From Paguma larvata (taxonomy: Eukaryota > Chordata > Mammalia > Carnivora > Viverridae): DNA of 64,000 nucleotides. Position 1 is the first letter of the stretch, and the number at the start of each line of letters is the position of its first letter. Positions 22,401 to 34,115 of this stretch are shown piece by piece. The notes under the pieces are model-generated. The model was not told where the DNA came from. It did no database searches and was given only the letters and a program-made list of their open reading frames with translations. Made by a program: the position numbers and the translations under genes. Where the stretch lies: NCBI GenBank assembly GCA_030068075.1, contig JAINVK010000882.1:591001-655000 (forward strand), given 5' to 3'.

Positions 22401-22495
22401 TTCCGGCAGACCTTGGAGGAGGGACGGTGGAGGCTAGGGTCTTGAGTTTGCTTCCCTGGTTGCCCTTGCACCTCACGAGGGGGCCCCTGTCACCA
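19481..22495. other. Intergenic, unique GC-rich sequence
   Basis: This is the first 3 kb beyond the NOTCH1 island. I see no exon, no clear transposon and no CpG island. A short TGTGGGAA at about 21947-21954 is a weak RBPJ variant. A divergent non-coding transcript could start here, as NALT1 does beside human NOTCH1, but no splice structure can be proven. Confidence 0.5.
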
Positions 22496-22499
22496 GGCT

Positions 22500-22580
22500 G
22501 TCTGCACCAGGTCCCTCTGCAGGCGTGAGTCTTCCATCCTTAGCTCCACCTCCTCCAGGAAGCCATCCCACAGCCCCTGG
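22500..22580 (+). repeat. Possible L2 internal fragment
   Basis: CTCCACCTCCTCCAGGAAGCC followed by ATCCCACAGCCCC resembles the conserved L2 internal segment. Too short to be certain. Confidence 0.35.
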
Positions 22581-22589
22581 AGAGATGGT

Positions 22590-23740
22590 CCCCGAACTGG
22601 TCACCTGTTGTTCCAGGGGTCTGCGGTCCCGACCTATCCCCATGGTCCTGCTCCCCCATTGACACAGGCCGACCTGTGGCTAACAGAGGTTTCATTCTGG
22701 GGAGGGCCTATGTCTGCACAGGGCCCTGCTGGCGGTCTTGTCCGCCTGTCACCCACAGTGGTCACTACTTGGGACCCCAAGGCCTCGAGTCGGTGCGGGG
22801 CCAGAGCCAGCTCCCTCCTCCTCACAAGCCCCAGGAAGGAGAGGCAGCACCCCGAGGCAGGCCCAGAGCCTAGGGAGTGTGCGTTGCCCGGGCAAGTCCC
22901 CCAGCAGGTAGCCTGCCTCCCGGAGCAGGTGAGCCAGTGAGGGCTGGCTGGCGTGGCCTCCGAGGGCCACAGACTTGTCATTTGAGAAACGGGCCGCAGG
23001 GTGGCCAGAACAGGACAGACCCACGCAGAGACCACCTGCCTGTCTCCAGCAGCCCCTGCACTGCTCAGGGCAGGACTGCGTGCTGTCCCAAGCCCTGCGA
23101 AGGAGGAGCCTCACTCGGACCTCCGGAGTCCCCGGATCCCCTCAGCTGTCCACAGAGCTGGAACGGGCCGGGCCGGACTGGTGTTGGGTCCCTCAGTGGC
23201 TCGCCTCTGGGCCCCAGGACAGCCAAGGCCTCAAGGGGGAAGGCCTCTTGGGGACTCTAGGGCATTGTGTGTCAGATGCTGAGAAAATCCGGGGGCTTCG
23301 TGGGGGAGGAACATTGTGGACATGGGCTCTGAGAAGGCTTTGGAGCTCAGAGATGACACCTCCAGGCAGGGGCTGGCTAGGGGACTGGGTGCCAACAGGG
23401 AGGCCGTCACCAAGCCCATCTTACAGACAGGAAACCAATGCTGCGAGCATGGTGGCCGTAATGCCCAGCCTGGCACCCGGGTCCGCCCACGCCAGCCCTC
23501 AGCCCAGGGGTCCCGGGACCCCACAAAACCCGTGCGAAAGGGGGCTCCGAGGAAGACCTGCTCCCTTCCTGCCTGCCTGGCCCTGTTGGCTGCAGCCCAA
23601 AACTTTCTCCAAAAAGAAAGGGCCCCAGGAGACGAAACTGCTTGGCCCCACCCCTCGGGCTCCGGTAGGTAGAAACGGAGCCTGCACAGGCCTGAGTCAC
23701 TCAAGGAAAAGCCGGCCTTGCAGAGTCCCTCCTCCCTCTC
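22590..23740. other. Intergenic, unique GC-rich sequence
   Basis: No gene is recognised. A short MIR remnant (CCCATCTTACAGACAGGAAA) lies at 23415-23434 in minus orientation. Open frames here lack domain signatures. Confidence 0.5.
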
Positions 23741-23755
23741 CCCTGCCTCTGGGGC

Positions 23756-23777
23756 GGGGGGGGGGGGGGGGGGGGGG
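23756..23777 (+). repeat. Poly-G run of 22
   Basis: An uninterrupted run of 22 G follows GGGGC. It can form G-quadruplex structures and its length may be unreliable in assembly. A complementary C run lies 195 bp to the right. Confidence 0.9.
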
Positions 23778-23819
23778 ACCCTTCCTCCCTCCCTGTCTCC
23801 CTCCCTCCCTGTCCGCTCC

Positions 23820-23971
23820 TCCTTCCCTTTCTTCCTTTCTGGGGTTAAAAATAGCTGGAAATATCCCTTTAAAAGTAAGTCCATTTTGATTTTTACAGGG
23901 AAGCTAGAGGCTTCCTCCTGCCCGGCAGGAGTTGCTCAAGAGGGGCCCTGAAGCCCCCCCGCCGTCTCCCC

Positions 23972-24004
<33 letters not shown>

Positions 24005-24660
24005 CCGCCCGGCCGCGCAGCCCAGGTAGGGCTCAGCCGTCCTCGGCCTCCGCCAGTTTCTCAGGGCTGCCTGGGCTCCCTCCCATTTGCTCCCAACACA
24101 TTTAAACATGTTTAGAACTTCCGTCCTCCCCCACACTTCCCCCGCGGCCCCCGGTTAAAAAGCAAATGAGGCTGGAAATCGGGGTTTGGGTTACAGGGCG
24201 CCCTGGGAGTTGTGTTCCTGAAGTAACACGGAGCACAAACATTAGCAGGTACGGCGCATCTGTGAGTTATTTCCCAGTCTCCAAGGGGAAGGGGGAAAAC
24301 CCCAACCATCCTTAAGTGAGACCAGAATTCTTCTATATTTCTGCCTTGACAGCTCGGGGGAAAAAATTGCCAAAAACCAGAGGCGCTGCTGAGTGTTGGC
24401 GTGGGAATGTTAGTTTAGTCAGAGACTTGCTCTGGGCCATTTAAATAAAAACAGGCACTTTGGTGGCAAACGCCAGTGGGACGTGCCTGGGATTGGAGCT
24501 CTGTGCCCAGAAAGGGAGTTTTGTGACCTCCCTCTCCCCCGCCCTCCCCGCCCCCCCTCCTCGCTTCTCCAGCCTCCTTATCATCACAATCAGCGTCTCG
24601 CTGGTAAACATTCGTGCAATAATTTTCAAAAATCAGCAAGGAAAGTCAAGCCTTTCATGT
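23820..24660. promoter_or_regulatory. Candidate upstream enhancer of NOTCH1 (FOX, GATA, RBPJ motifs)
   Basis: The longest AT-richer unique stretch upstream of the gene, about 5 to 5.7 kb from the promoter. It contains the 12-bp palindrome TAAACATGTTTA (24103-24114), which is two inverted forkhead sites. It also has ACAAACATT near 24236, GTAAACA (24604-24610), CCTTATCATC near 24576 (GATA type) and an optimal RBPJ motif CGTGGGAA (24400-24407). Low CpG content and absence of repeat signatures suggest constraint. Poly-C lies within the left part. Function is inferred. Confidence 0.45.
23973..24003 (+). repeat. Poly-C run of 31
   Basis: An uninterrupted run of 31 C ends at GCCGCCC. It is complementary to the G run at 23756-23777, so the two could pair as a hairpin stem around a 195-bp loop. 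Length is likely polymorphic or mis-assembled. Confidence 0.9.
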
Positions 24661-24669
24661 GGCCGAGAG

Positions 24670-26375
24670 TGCGTTGGGCCAGCTGGAGGCCAGGGCTCCC
24701 CAGCAGCCCCCCCCCCGCCCCCCACCGAGCCTGTCTCCAAAGCTGCCTCGGCGGCGGCTCCGGGGTCCCTGCACAGCGTTAGTCATGGGACTATCACTCG
24801 GGCAGAGGGACGAGACAATACTTGCAGGGAGGTGAAAGCCAGCGGCCGAGACGGGACCGGGTCGTGTGTTCCCAGGGCCCCCGCAGCCCCCGGGACTTGG
24901 CCATGGAGCCCAGGGCCACCGCCCCGCCTTGCCCGGGACGCTGGTTCCTGGCCAAAGCCACTGCACTGGGGACTTGCGTTCAGGCCGGTGCCCTGCTCTG
25001 GGTGGGGGCCAGGTGTGGGCTGAGCACCCACCATGTGGACGCCTCGCCCCGTGGCTACCCCACGAGGCTGGGTGGGGAGGGACTCAGCGGTTTTCGTCAC
25101 TGATCGGTTCTCATGCAGGAGGGAAAGCTGCTTCCCGGAGTGGGGCAGGGGTGACAGGCCCCGGGGCCCTGCCAGTGCGGAGCGAGTGTGCGACAAGGGC
25201 GTGCCACGCACCTTTCGAGTGTGCGACAAGGGCGTGCCACGCACCTTTCGGCCACTGCAGGCAAGCCGGGAAGCCCCCCCCCCCCCCGCCCCGTGCTGGG
25301 GAGGTGCACGCACCTGCGCCCTCCCAGAGGCCCTCACGAGTGGGGGCGGCTACCTGGCCTCCTCGCCCAGAGCTGGAGGGTCCCGAGTGTGGTCATGCGA
25401 ACGGGGCTTCTCGCTCAGCCCAGCGAGCCTTGGAGTTCACTCGGGAGAAGGACAAGAAGCAGCCGACGCTGACTCTGTTGAGCCGCGCCCACTGACGGCC
25501 CCGCACCCAGGGAGCCCGGGGAACTCGTGAACCTCCGCGACCCCGACCCGGGCTGCCGCAGAGGGCCCGCCCGTCCCCGGGAACCGGGCACGCCGGGACG
25601 TCATCTGCCGTCCGTCCATCCGTCTGTCTGCGCGCCTGGGCCCCTCCCCCAGGTCAGCGGTCGCACACCTGGTCCTGTGTGGAGAGGCCGCTCGAGCACC
25701 AGCCTCTCCCCCCGGCGGAGCCTGGTCCCCCGGCTGACCCCGGCCTGGGCGGAGGGGCGGACACAGGGAGGCTGTGGATGGGTTTGAGCCAGGGGCGCTG
25801 GGGAGCCGGCTGGGCTCTGCAGGGAGCGTGACGGGTTTCCTGCTGGGCCGGCGAGAGGGCCTTTGGTGGACTCAGTGTACTTGCGGGGTGCTTTCCCGCT
25901 GCCCTGGACCGTGACCCCGAGCATCCCTTCCGGGTGGCCCTCCGTGGGTGGGGGGGGCAGTGCACATGCTCCGGAGGGGTGATAGGCGGGGGTGTGCAGG
26001 CGGGGGGGGGGTGCAGCGTCCTGGTGGGAGTCAGTGCAGGAGGCTTCTCTGAGGAGGTGACCCAGGAGCAGAGACCCAAAGAGGCCAGGACCCCACGTGC
26101 AGGTGATGGGGAAGAACATTCTGGAAGAGCAGCTCCCTGCCCTCCCTCCGGTACTGTCCTCACCCTGCCCCCTGCTTCTACGGGGGCCCTCCCCGGATGC
26201 CAAAAGGGATCGGCAGCTGCCAGCGCTCACGCGTGCCTTAGCCCGTGGGCCGTGGCAGAGGCAGGCTCGCACTGGGTCCTTTGGTTAAAATCTGGGTGAG
26301 TTCCGTGGTGTCCGAGTGCCATGTCTCCGTGGCTCTGTCGCCTAAGAGGTGAGTCCTGGTTTGTCGTTTGCTGCT
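24670..26375. other. Intergenic, GC-rich with CpG-dense patch
   Basis: No gene is recognised. The stretch 25480-25640 is CpG-dense and repeat-free. A perfect 33-bp tandem duplication at 25184-25249 is listed separately. Confidence 0.5.
25184..25249 (+). repeat. Perfect tandem duplication of a 33-bp unit
   Basis: Two identical adjacent 33-bp copies, beginning GAGTGTGCGACAAGG and ending CACGCACCTTTC, lie at 25184-25216 and 25217-25249. The absence of any difference implies a recent event or an assembly artefact. Confidence 0.95.
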
Positions 26376-26380
26376 CGTGG

Positions 26381-26768
26381 AGTGTTACGAGTTGGACTGC
26401 GTCCCCAAAGAGATGTTGGGTGGGTTCTCCTGGGATCTGTGGCTGAGCCCTTACCTGGAAGTAGGGTCCCTACGGACGCACTCAAGAGGAGCAGGCTGGA
26501 GCAGGGTGGGCCCTCACCCAGTGGCTTGTGTCCTGAGGGGAGGGACATTTGGACACGAGACTCAAGGGAGACCACGCGACGACCCATGGGGAGGCAAGCG
26601 CAGGAACCCGGAGGACAGCCCTCCCGTTGCGGGAAGGACCCCCACAGCCTCTGGAGAGAGTGCCTCAGTTTCGGACTTTGGGCCCCAGAACTGGGAGAGA
26701 ATACGGCACTGTTGTCCGAAGACCCCAAGCTCATGGTCCCTTGTTACTGCGGCCCCAGAGGACTAACA
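26381..26768 (+). repeat. MaLR-like LTR remnant
   Basis: A near complete copy of an old LTR-type repeat. It has GAGTTGGACTGCGTCCCC near the left end, CTGGAAGTAGGGTCC, GGGTGGGCCCT and TGTGTCCTGAG. It ends with CCAGAACTGGGAGAGAAT and a degraded GTTACTGCGGCCCCAG end. Similar copies in the same orientation are at 42240-42500, 46110-46490 and 53920-54245. The exact family is not determined. No viral gene is present. Confidence 0.55.
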
Positions 26769-26789
26769 TGAGTGGTGACAGCGTGTGCA

Positions 26790-27735
26790 TCTCGTCCTGG
26801 GCACGGGGCTGCGAGGGCGGCAAGGGGGGCGAGGGGAATGGGGGCGTCCGGGAGGGGGGAGAAGGTCCCCGCCCCCGAGACCGCTGTGGCCACGTGGACA
26901 AGCCAGTCCCTCTTCGGATGAAACGAAATGTCCAGATCCCGGACGTCTGTGACTTATTGTCACGGGGAGCAGGGAAAGCACCTCTCTGGGGGCCACAGGG
27001 CTCCGTGCTCCGTGTCCACGGTCCTTGGTACCCGATCACACCACTTCGGGCCACAGGGAGGGCTGACAGATGGCCTGTTCGTCCCCCAGGCGGGCAAACA
27101 CTCTGTCAGACTTGAACTTGCTTTGTCCCGGAACTCAGGCCAGACTGGGCCGACCCTCTGCCTGAGGCGGGAGCTCCAGGCTTTTCCAGAAGAACCGTGA
27201 GGGCAAGCTGTGTCTCTGAGCTGGGACCTCTGCCCCTGCCTTCTCCATCCAAGCCCAGGCCAACCCTCCCCAGGAAGGACCGAGCGGCCGAGGTGAGTGG
27301 CAGTCGGCGAGGGGGGTTCACACTCCCGGGGACTCAGGGAGAAGTCAGGAGAGCCCACGTGCCCGGCTTGCCCACCGTTCCCCTCTCCTCGGGGAGACAC
27401 TCCTCGTCGGAGGCCTGGCTGAGCCCCCCCAAAGGAGCCAGGCTTCCCGCTTCTGCAGAAAGAGGAAGTGTTGGTTTTCTGGAATCTCCGTGAGCCGGCT
27501 CCTTGAAAGCCTAGCCTGGGCCATGCCTGGGTTCCCTCAGGGTGCTGTCTGGTCCCCACCCTGACTCGAGGAGCCTCAGGAGAGCGGGTGAGGGGGACTC
27601 AGCCAGCTCTGTGGTCGCCCAGTCTCCCAGCCCACGGACGTGACTGTACGCGGAGCCCCCGCACCGTCATCTTGGCCTTTCCGTAGTGGCTCCATCTTCT
27701 CACGCAAAGGCGTGGAATTCGGGCTCCAAAGGAGA
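26790..27735. other. Intergenic, unique GC-rich sequence
   Basis: No gene, repeat or motif cluster was recognised in this stretch. Confidence 0.5.
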
Positions 27736-27903
27736 GGGGCGCGTGGGGAGGCCGAGTCAGCAAAGCGTCCAACTTTGGCTCAGGTCATGATCTCGCGGTT
27801 TGTGGGTTCGGGCCCCATGTCGGGCTGTGTGCTGACAGCTCAGAGCCTGGAGCCTGCTTCGGATTCTGTGTCTCCCTTTCTCTCTGTCCCTCCCCCACTC
27901 GTG

Positions 27904-27935
<32 letters not shown>

Positions 27936-27966
27936 AAACATTAAACAAAACAAAAGAAAACAAAGG
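27736..27966 (+). repeat. Carnivore tRNA-Lys SINE, felid type
   Basis: The order is a degraded GGGGCGCG head, GGCTCAGGTCATGATCTCGC (internal promoter B region), GCTGACAGCTCAGAGCC body, a (CT)n run at about 27903-27932 and an A-rich AAACATTAAACAAAAC tail. Confidence 0.92.
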
Positions 27967-30960
27967 AGACTGTGGACAGCAGGGACGTGGTCCCTGTGAA
28001 GTGGCCCCGGCTGCTGCTCACAGCTGCCGGCCTTGGCCGAGCTCCTGTCCCTGCAAGGGGTCCAGACGGGCCCGTGCTCAGCACTATGGGGGTGAGGGCA
28101 GGGCTCCCCAGAGGCGCCTCCACCCCTAACGCAGGCCCGGGGGCTCTGACGACACACAGAAGAAGTGCCTGTGTCCCTGAGAACGTGTCTCTGCTGGGGG
28201 TCGTAGGCAGTAGAACTTTATGCTTGTTCGTTTTGTTTCAAAATTTTTAATGGGGGGATGCCCCACAGTGCTCCTCCTCCTGAGCCTTCCGTAAACACTC
28301 CACCGACTGCTGGACCCCCTGTTATGGGGAGAAAGTGTGGTCATTTTCATAATTTTTCATCCAACATCGTTTACCCCGCTGGGTCGGGCCTCACTCTTGA
28401 GGGCTGGGGTTGGGAGACCGTTTGCCCCGGGAGCCGTGGCGCCCGGCATCGTGTAGACGGACAGACGCTCAGAGCGCGGACGAGTGAGAACAACGGGGCG
28501 ACTTTCTGAGCCAGCGCACCGCCTCCTGCCCGCCCGTCTCCCGTCCCGCGGCCCGCGCGCAGTCTGGGAGCTCGCCCCTGCAGCCCGGGGTCCGCAGTGT
28601 CCTCTGGTCAAAAAGGCTCTGGGTGCGGGGTGGGCCGGAAGTCACACACTTTTGTGTGTAAAAAAGTATAACCGGGAAATACAATTAAGTTTATTTTTCC
28701 TCAGTTGGTGTTGACGTGAGAAAAAAAAAAAAAAAGTAGCATCTCACAGAGAGACCTAAGAGCAAAAGCCGGGGAGGCCCGGCCCTTACCCGTTGATGGT
28801 GTGGCCCAGCCTCAGGGTTCTCTGCCTCGGTTTCCCCTTCTGGGAAGCTGAGACGCTGAGGCTGCCCTCCCCAGGCCCCAGCTAGATGTGGCCAGAACAC
28901 CGCCTCGGAGGCTGTGTTCTGGGCGGCCGTCCCCGAGTCTCTGCCCGCCGGGTCCCTGGCCTCGGCCTGTGTGGCTCGGGGGCCGAGGCCCTCCTGCCTC
29001 TCCTGAGCGGAGGGCCCGTCCTGCTGGCGGGGGTCCCGCTGGGGTGGGGCTGGAGGGGGGCTGGCCAGGACTGGGCTTCCCCCATTGCACGGCACCTCCC
29101 CTCTTCAGGGCCTCGCTCAGGACGGGGCCGCACATGCCACGGGGGCAATGGTGGTGGGGGAGGGTGACAGAAGCCTCCAGGAACCGGTTCCTCCCCCTCT
29201 GTCCAGCGGGAAGCCGTCCCTCGGGCTCCCGGGGTCCCCACTGGGTGTCCTCGGGAGCGCCCACAGCACAGCCCCAACATCACGGAAGTCACACACACAC
29301 ACGTCGTTCAGACAGAGCGAAGGGACCAAGACAGGCAGTGTTCCAAAGTCCCTGAGTCTCTCGGAACCTCCTTTGTCCAGCTGGAGGAGGCCCTGGGCTG
29401 CGGTGAGGAGGACTTCCAGAGTGGCAGTTTCCAGAATCAGCCCTAAAGCCTGAGGGAGGGCTTCAGGGTCGGACCCCCGACCCGCATCTCCTCGTGGCTG
29501 CATCGGGCAAGCCCAGGGGCGTAGGTGGGTGACTTTCCTGCTCTGAGCCTCGGGCCCTCATCTGTAGCACGGACTCACTCCTGGGACCGAGGGCCGAGGG
29601 GGCGTTCTGTGCGTCTGGGCCTGGCTCTCGGGCGGCAGTGGACGGCTGTGGTTTGGGGACCCACTACTGCCCGGGTCATCTCTCCCTGTGTCGGGACTTC
29701 CAGATCCGAGTGTCGGCATGCGGCCCCGGGCTGGCCGGGACAGTCCATCTACCACAAGCGTTGCTGAGCTGGGGGGACACAGGCTGTCTTTGCCAAACTG
29801 TGGGGAGCGGAACCTGAGGAGCCCAGAGACAAAGCCCAGATGGCATCCCTGGGTCCCCTGGATCCAGCCACACCTGAAGCCGTTACTAATAACCCCGCTT
29901 ATCTTTTCAGGGAAACCCCGGGTACAAAGCAGTGAAGTTTTCGTCTTCTCCTTTTATTCACGATGGCCCTGCTAGAGGCTGGGCAAGACCGTCCCACCCG
30001 CGAGACTCCTGGGAAACAGACCCCAAGAAGGGTACGGGGGCCCGTCCCCCTCCTCAGCCCTCTCCAGAAGCCCCCCGGCTGGAGCAAGTCGCTGCCTGCC
30101 CGAGCTGGCCTGCTAAGGGGTCAACCAGCAACTCCTCCTCGAGGCCCGCTCGCCACCCTCCCTGGACTCTGTGCCCCTGCCTCTCCAGCCTGAGAAAGCC
30201 CCTGTGGCTGGCGACCTCAGGCTTAGGGCGGCCCCCTGGCCCAAGCCTGGCACCGCGGACGCTCCACCCGCCCGCCCTCTCCCCGCTCACTCGGCCCAGC
30301 CGGCGGCCGCACCACCGGCCCCCTCCCCGCCCAGGCCCGGCGGTGGGCACCCACCCTCCACACGCGGACGCCCCGCCCGCCCCCCTGCACACTTCCTCCA
30401 CGCGGGCCCGGCGGGAGCTGTTCAGCCAGGCAGCTGGTCGAGGGGAGGGTGTGCGCTCCACTCGGGAAGCGGCCCGGGCTCGGCGTTCTCCCACACGCTG
30501 AACCGTGCCCGCCACCTCCGTCCCAGGGCCGAGCAGGTGTTTCCGCAAGAGGCGCTCGGGGGACCTCAGAGCCTCGCGGCAGGAATCGGAGGCCCCCGCC
30601 GGCCCCCAGCCAAGCCACAGGTTCTGTTTACCCTCAGGAGAAAATTCCCACCTTGGCAGCCAGGCTGCGGCATGTCCCCTGGAGGCCCCGGGGCCGCTGC
30701 CCAGCCCAGCCCCGCGCCCAGCCTGGGAGCCGGCCAGAGCCAGACAGACGGGCCTGGCCCTTGGCTCTTCCCTGTAGAGAGGGCCAGGGATACCCGCCCC
30801 CCCCCCCAGGTCACAGCCTCACCTGGCACTGGGCTCTTCAGCCGCTGTCCACAGGGGGTTCTGGGCCCCCGTCCCCAGCATCCTGCTCCACCCCAGGAAG
30901 GCCAGACCTCCCGGGGACAGGAAACGTCCCCCTAGGACTGTCCCCTCCCTCCCTGGCAGG
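27967..30960. other. Intergenic, GC-rich
   Basis: No gene is recognised. Contents noted are a CpG-dense unique patch at 28380-28575, an A16 run near 28720-28736, a short (AC)n near 29289-29301, a MIR remnant at 29524-29580 in plus orientation and another CpG-dense patch at 30230-30520. Confidence 0.5.
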
Positions 30961-30965
30961 AGAAG

Positions 30966-31135
30966 GCCTGGGTTTGAGGCTTTATTCTGCCACTCGCCGG
31001 CTTTGTGACCGTGGACGGGTCCCCTCACCTTCCTGAGCCTTACGCTTCTCCTCCGGAAAATGGGAATACTCCTTCCTACCCCACTCGCACCGTGGGGCTG
31101 GCCGAGGACTGAAGAAGGCGGCCGGGGCTGGGAGC
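30966..31135 (+). repeat. MIR
   Basis: Nearly the whole MIR core is readable in order: GGTTTGAGGCTTTATTCTGCC, CTCGCCGGCTTTGTGACCGT, CTTCCTGAGCCTTACGC and CCGGAAAATGGGAATACTCC. Confidence 0.9.
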
Positions 31136-31139
31136 GCAC

Positions 31140-32495
31140 GAAGTCACAAAGACTTTAGACTCTTCCAGCCTGACCGTCTGCGCTGCCTGGACCCCAGGCC
31201 GCCCCGGGAAGCTTCAGCCCGAAGCTGCATTGAGCACATGGTGGTTCACAAAGGAAGGCAGACTCTTTTCCGTTTCTTTATGCCCTGGAGCGCCGTGATC
31301 ACCAGGACACCGCGTGGCCCCTCCTCAACACTGTCTCCCAGTCAGGGCTCTTCCTGGACTTTGGAAGGTGGGGGTCACCACCCTCCCAAACCAAACTGAC
31401 CCTTGAAAGTGTGTTTCTTAGGATTGGGTCCCAGACTCTGAGACCCTTGGTTTGCGTTCAGACCCGGAGGGCTCTTACTGCACGCGCCCTGAGCCACGCC
31501 TTGCCCTGTCCTCTGGGCGCTGGGTTCAGGCCTCCCAGAGCCGCGGCCGCACGGGTGGGGAGCCTGTGCGGCTCAGCCGGGGGCCCCTCCTCCGCTGCGG
31601 TTCCGACAGCCCAGGGGGGTCGGCCGGCTGGAGAAGCCGGCAGGGACTTCCAAGGAGGGGACGGCGTGGCCTGGGGTCAGACCCGGCTGTGGGGTGTGGG
31701 CCCTGCCCCAGCCGGCCCAGCTGCTTAGGACCTGGGGGCCCGAGGCTGAAAATGGTGTCTGACAATTCTTTCGGGAACTAGCTCCAGCAGAGCCAGGTCA
31801 AGGCCGGCCTCTGGGGTGCAGTAAACAGGAAAATCCACGGGGCGCTGGAGGCCCAGGGAGAAAGGAAAGGGCTGGGTCAAAGGGTCTCACAAAATGTTTA
31901 AAACGGGCAGGAAATGATGACTTCTCAATGTCTCCGTCCACCCCCACGCTGCCGAGCCGGCTCTCGGGGCTCTCTGAAGCCCGGCCGGGGTCTGGGCCCC
32001 TCCGTGGAGAAGAGCCCCTCTCCCTGACCGCTAATCGCGTGGCCCGGCCTGGCCCACCCGGCTCGCCAGTTGGAGCTGTGCATGGGAAACTGAGGCCCAG
32101 CAGGGAAGGGACTGGCCCCGGGTGACCCTGGGGGGCAGTGGCAGGTCTCTGCTTCTGGGTCCAGTGGCCTGGCCTTGACCCCAGCCTGCCTCTCTGTACC
32201 GAGGGCATCTCCACCTGTGGAGCCCCGTGCAGAGGCCCCGGGACCTTGTCGGCACAACCCAGACCCCGGCCGATTCCAGGGGCCTCTCGGTCAGCACCCC
32301 AAAGTGGAGCTCTGGCCCCGACGTCCCTGTACTGTGAGAGTGATTTGAAATCGGGCGACAGGGAGCGTCAGGCCCCATAAACGCAGTCCCGCACGGCCAG
32401 AACGCACCTCTCCTGGGCCTCGGCAGTGTGAGGCAGGGGCGGTGTCTCCGTGGGCAGAGGGCCGCCCCCGTCCCGGACGGAATCGGGATCTGTCG
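31140..32495. other. Intergenic, GC-rich
   Basis: No gene is recognised. A MIR in minus orientation lies at 32078-32160 (GGGAAACTGAGGCCCAG, then GACTGGCCCCGGGTGACC). Confidence 0.5.
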
Positions 32496-32499
32496 GGAC

Positions 32500-32780
32500 A
32501 CCTGTGTGTACCGACAAGTATAAAATGTTCACAGTTTGGAGCCAGCGGTTCTCCTTCTGGGAGTTTCTCCCGAGGGACTAACGCGAACCCTGGCTCGCCG
32601 GCCTCCCAGGCCCCCGCCGGTCCGTTCCTTACGGCTGGGAGAAGCTGGAAACTGCCCAGACCCACGGGGCGGCGGGTGAGGATACCGCCCCCCCCGCTGC
32701 TGAGTCGAATAACTCACAGCTGCTAAAAGTCATGTCTGTGGAAAGTTCCGGCAATGTCGGAAATGCTCACTATGCGATGG
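32500..32780 (+). repeat. L1 or HAL1 fragment (3' part of ORF2 region)
   Basis: The order resembles L1: CCAGCGGTTCTCCTTCTGGG, GCTGGGAGAAGCTGGAAACTG, CAGCTGCTAAAAGTCATGTC and GGAAATGCTCACTATG. It is heavily shifted towards G and C relative to the L1 consensus. Confidence 0.6.
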
Positions 32781-33365
32781 GCGGTGGACAGGGCGGAGCT
32801 CGGCGCCGCCTCGGCCGAGGGTCCCGGCTGGCAGCGGGCAGAGCGGCGAAGCCTGGGCGCACGTGGGTACAAAACGGTGGGAAAACGGAGGTTCTGCCCT
32901 GGTCCGTGGTCCATGGAGGGGACCATCTTACAAACCATGTGACTTACCGGCTCCACCTTTACCCCGGACTCAGAGGCCCCCCACCCGGGCCCCCAGGGAT
33001 TGGGGCTCCGGGCTCTGTCCCTGGGCCAGCAGCTGCGGCAGGTTCTCAGGAAGGAGTCCGATGGAAGAGGCCAGCTCTCACGGCCAGGGCCACCCCCTCC
33101 TTGGGACTTGGGCCCCCACCTGCTCTCCCGTGAGTGGCTTCTGAGCCCCAGGCCAGAAACCCGGTGGTTTCGGAGTCTCTTCTCAGCCAGGCAGGCTGTG
33201 GGGTCTACACTGTGGCCCCTGCCACCAATGTCCCCCCTCCCACACCTGGAGCCTCTGGGGACCTTAATGAAGATGGGGACAGAGCGTGGCGTCTCTGCCC
33301 CGAGAAAGGCCTGGGGCTCGAGCACAGTGACCAGCGAGGAGGAGTCACTTCTCTGCCTGGGGAGC

Positions 33366-33676
33366 GAGCAGGTTTTCGGAGGAAGCCGTGAGGAGGCTGG
33401 GCGCTGCAGGGCCCTGACCCACCTTGTCCAGGCTCCGCGGCCCCAGCAAGGGGATGTGCCGGCCAGGACAGGGGCTCGCCTCAGGCCTGCACCCCTGGGA
33501 GGCCCGAGCTGGGGGAGGGAGGCTCCTCCTTCCTTTCCGTGTGAGCCAGTGGCCGGGCCCCCGGCTGGCTCCCCTGGGGACCACTCGGAGAGAGATGGAC
33601 ATTCTCGGCCGCTCCGAGGGGACAAACGGAGGGGACGTAGCCCTCCCTGCCACGCACTTGCCGCGTGATCTTGGGC
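33366..33676 (+). repeat. Inverted duplication, arm A (311 bp)
   Basis: This segment recurs in reverse complement at 36313-36624. My hand alignment finds 13 substitutions and one 1-bp gap in 311 bp, about 95 percent identity. It starts GAGCAGGTTTTCGG and ends GCGTGATCTTGGGC. The last 40 bp are MIR-like. Weaker similarity extends a little left of 33366. It encodes nothing recognisable. Confidence 0.92.
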
Positions 33677-34115
33677 TCGCCCCTCCCCCCAGATCTGGGC
33701 CTCCCCTGGCCCAGAGGAGCCTGGCACGCGAGGGTCGAGTCTCCACTCTCCTCCCTTGGGAGACGGCCCGCGTCCTGGACATTCTGCCCAAAACCCTTGG
33801 CAGCCTCAGTTCTCTCTGGAAAACGGGCCTCCAGGTCTCCCTGCCTCCTGACCAGTACATACTCTATTCTTTCTGCCGAAGAGCTTTCAGGGGCGAGCAA
33901 GTAGGGACGGCACCGCGGCCTCGTCAGCGTCGTCACGGGACGCCCGGGGTCATCAGACCGAGGGCAGCGGGCGTCTTCTCCCCCTCCTGGGCCGCGCTGG
34001 GCCAGGCTCCCTCGGCCCCTCAGCGGGGATGCCTCATGTCCACGGGAAAGCCCGCTCTGGCTTCACTGGGCCTCAGTGTTCTCGCCTGGGAATGCGGACA
34101 GTGCTCCCTCCTGAC
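33640..34115 (+). repeat. MIR-derived fragments
   Basis: CACTTGCCGCGTGATCTTGGG at 33655-33675, CCTCAGTTCTCTCTGGAAAACGG near 33804-33826 and GCCTCAGTGTTCTCGCCTGGG near 34070-34090 are MIR pieces. At least two elements are represented. The sequence between them is unique. Confidence 0.5.

Noticed and set aside
28700..28740. TTTATTTTT followed by an A16 run, resembling a SINE end
   Set aside because: No SINE body lies on either side, so it is treated as simple sequence.
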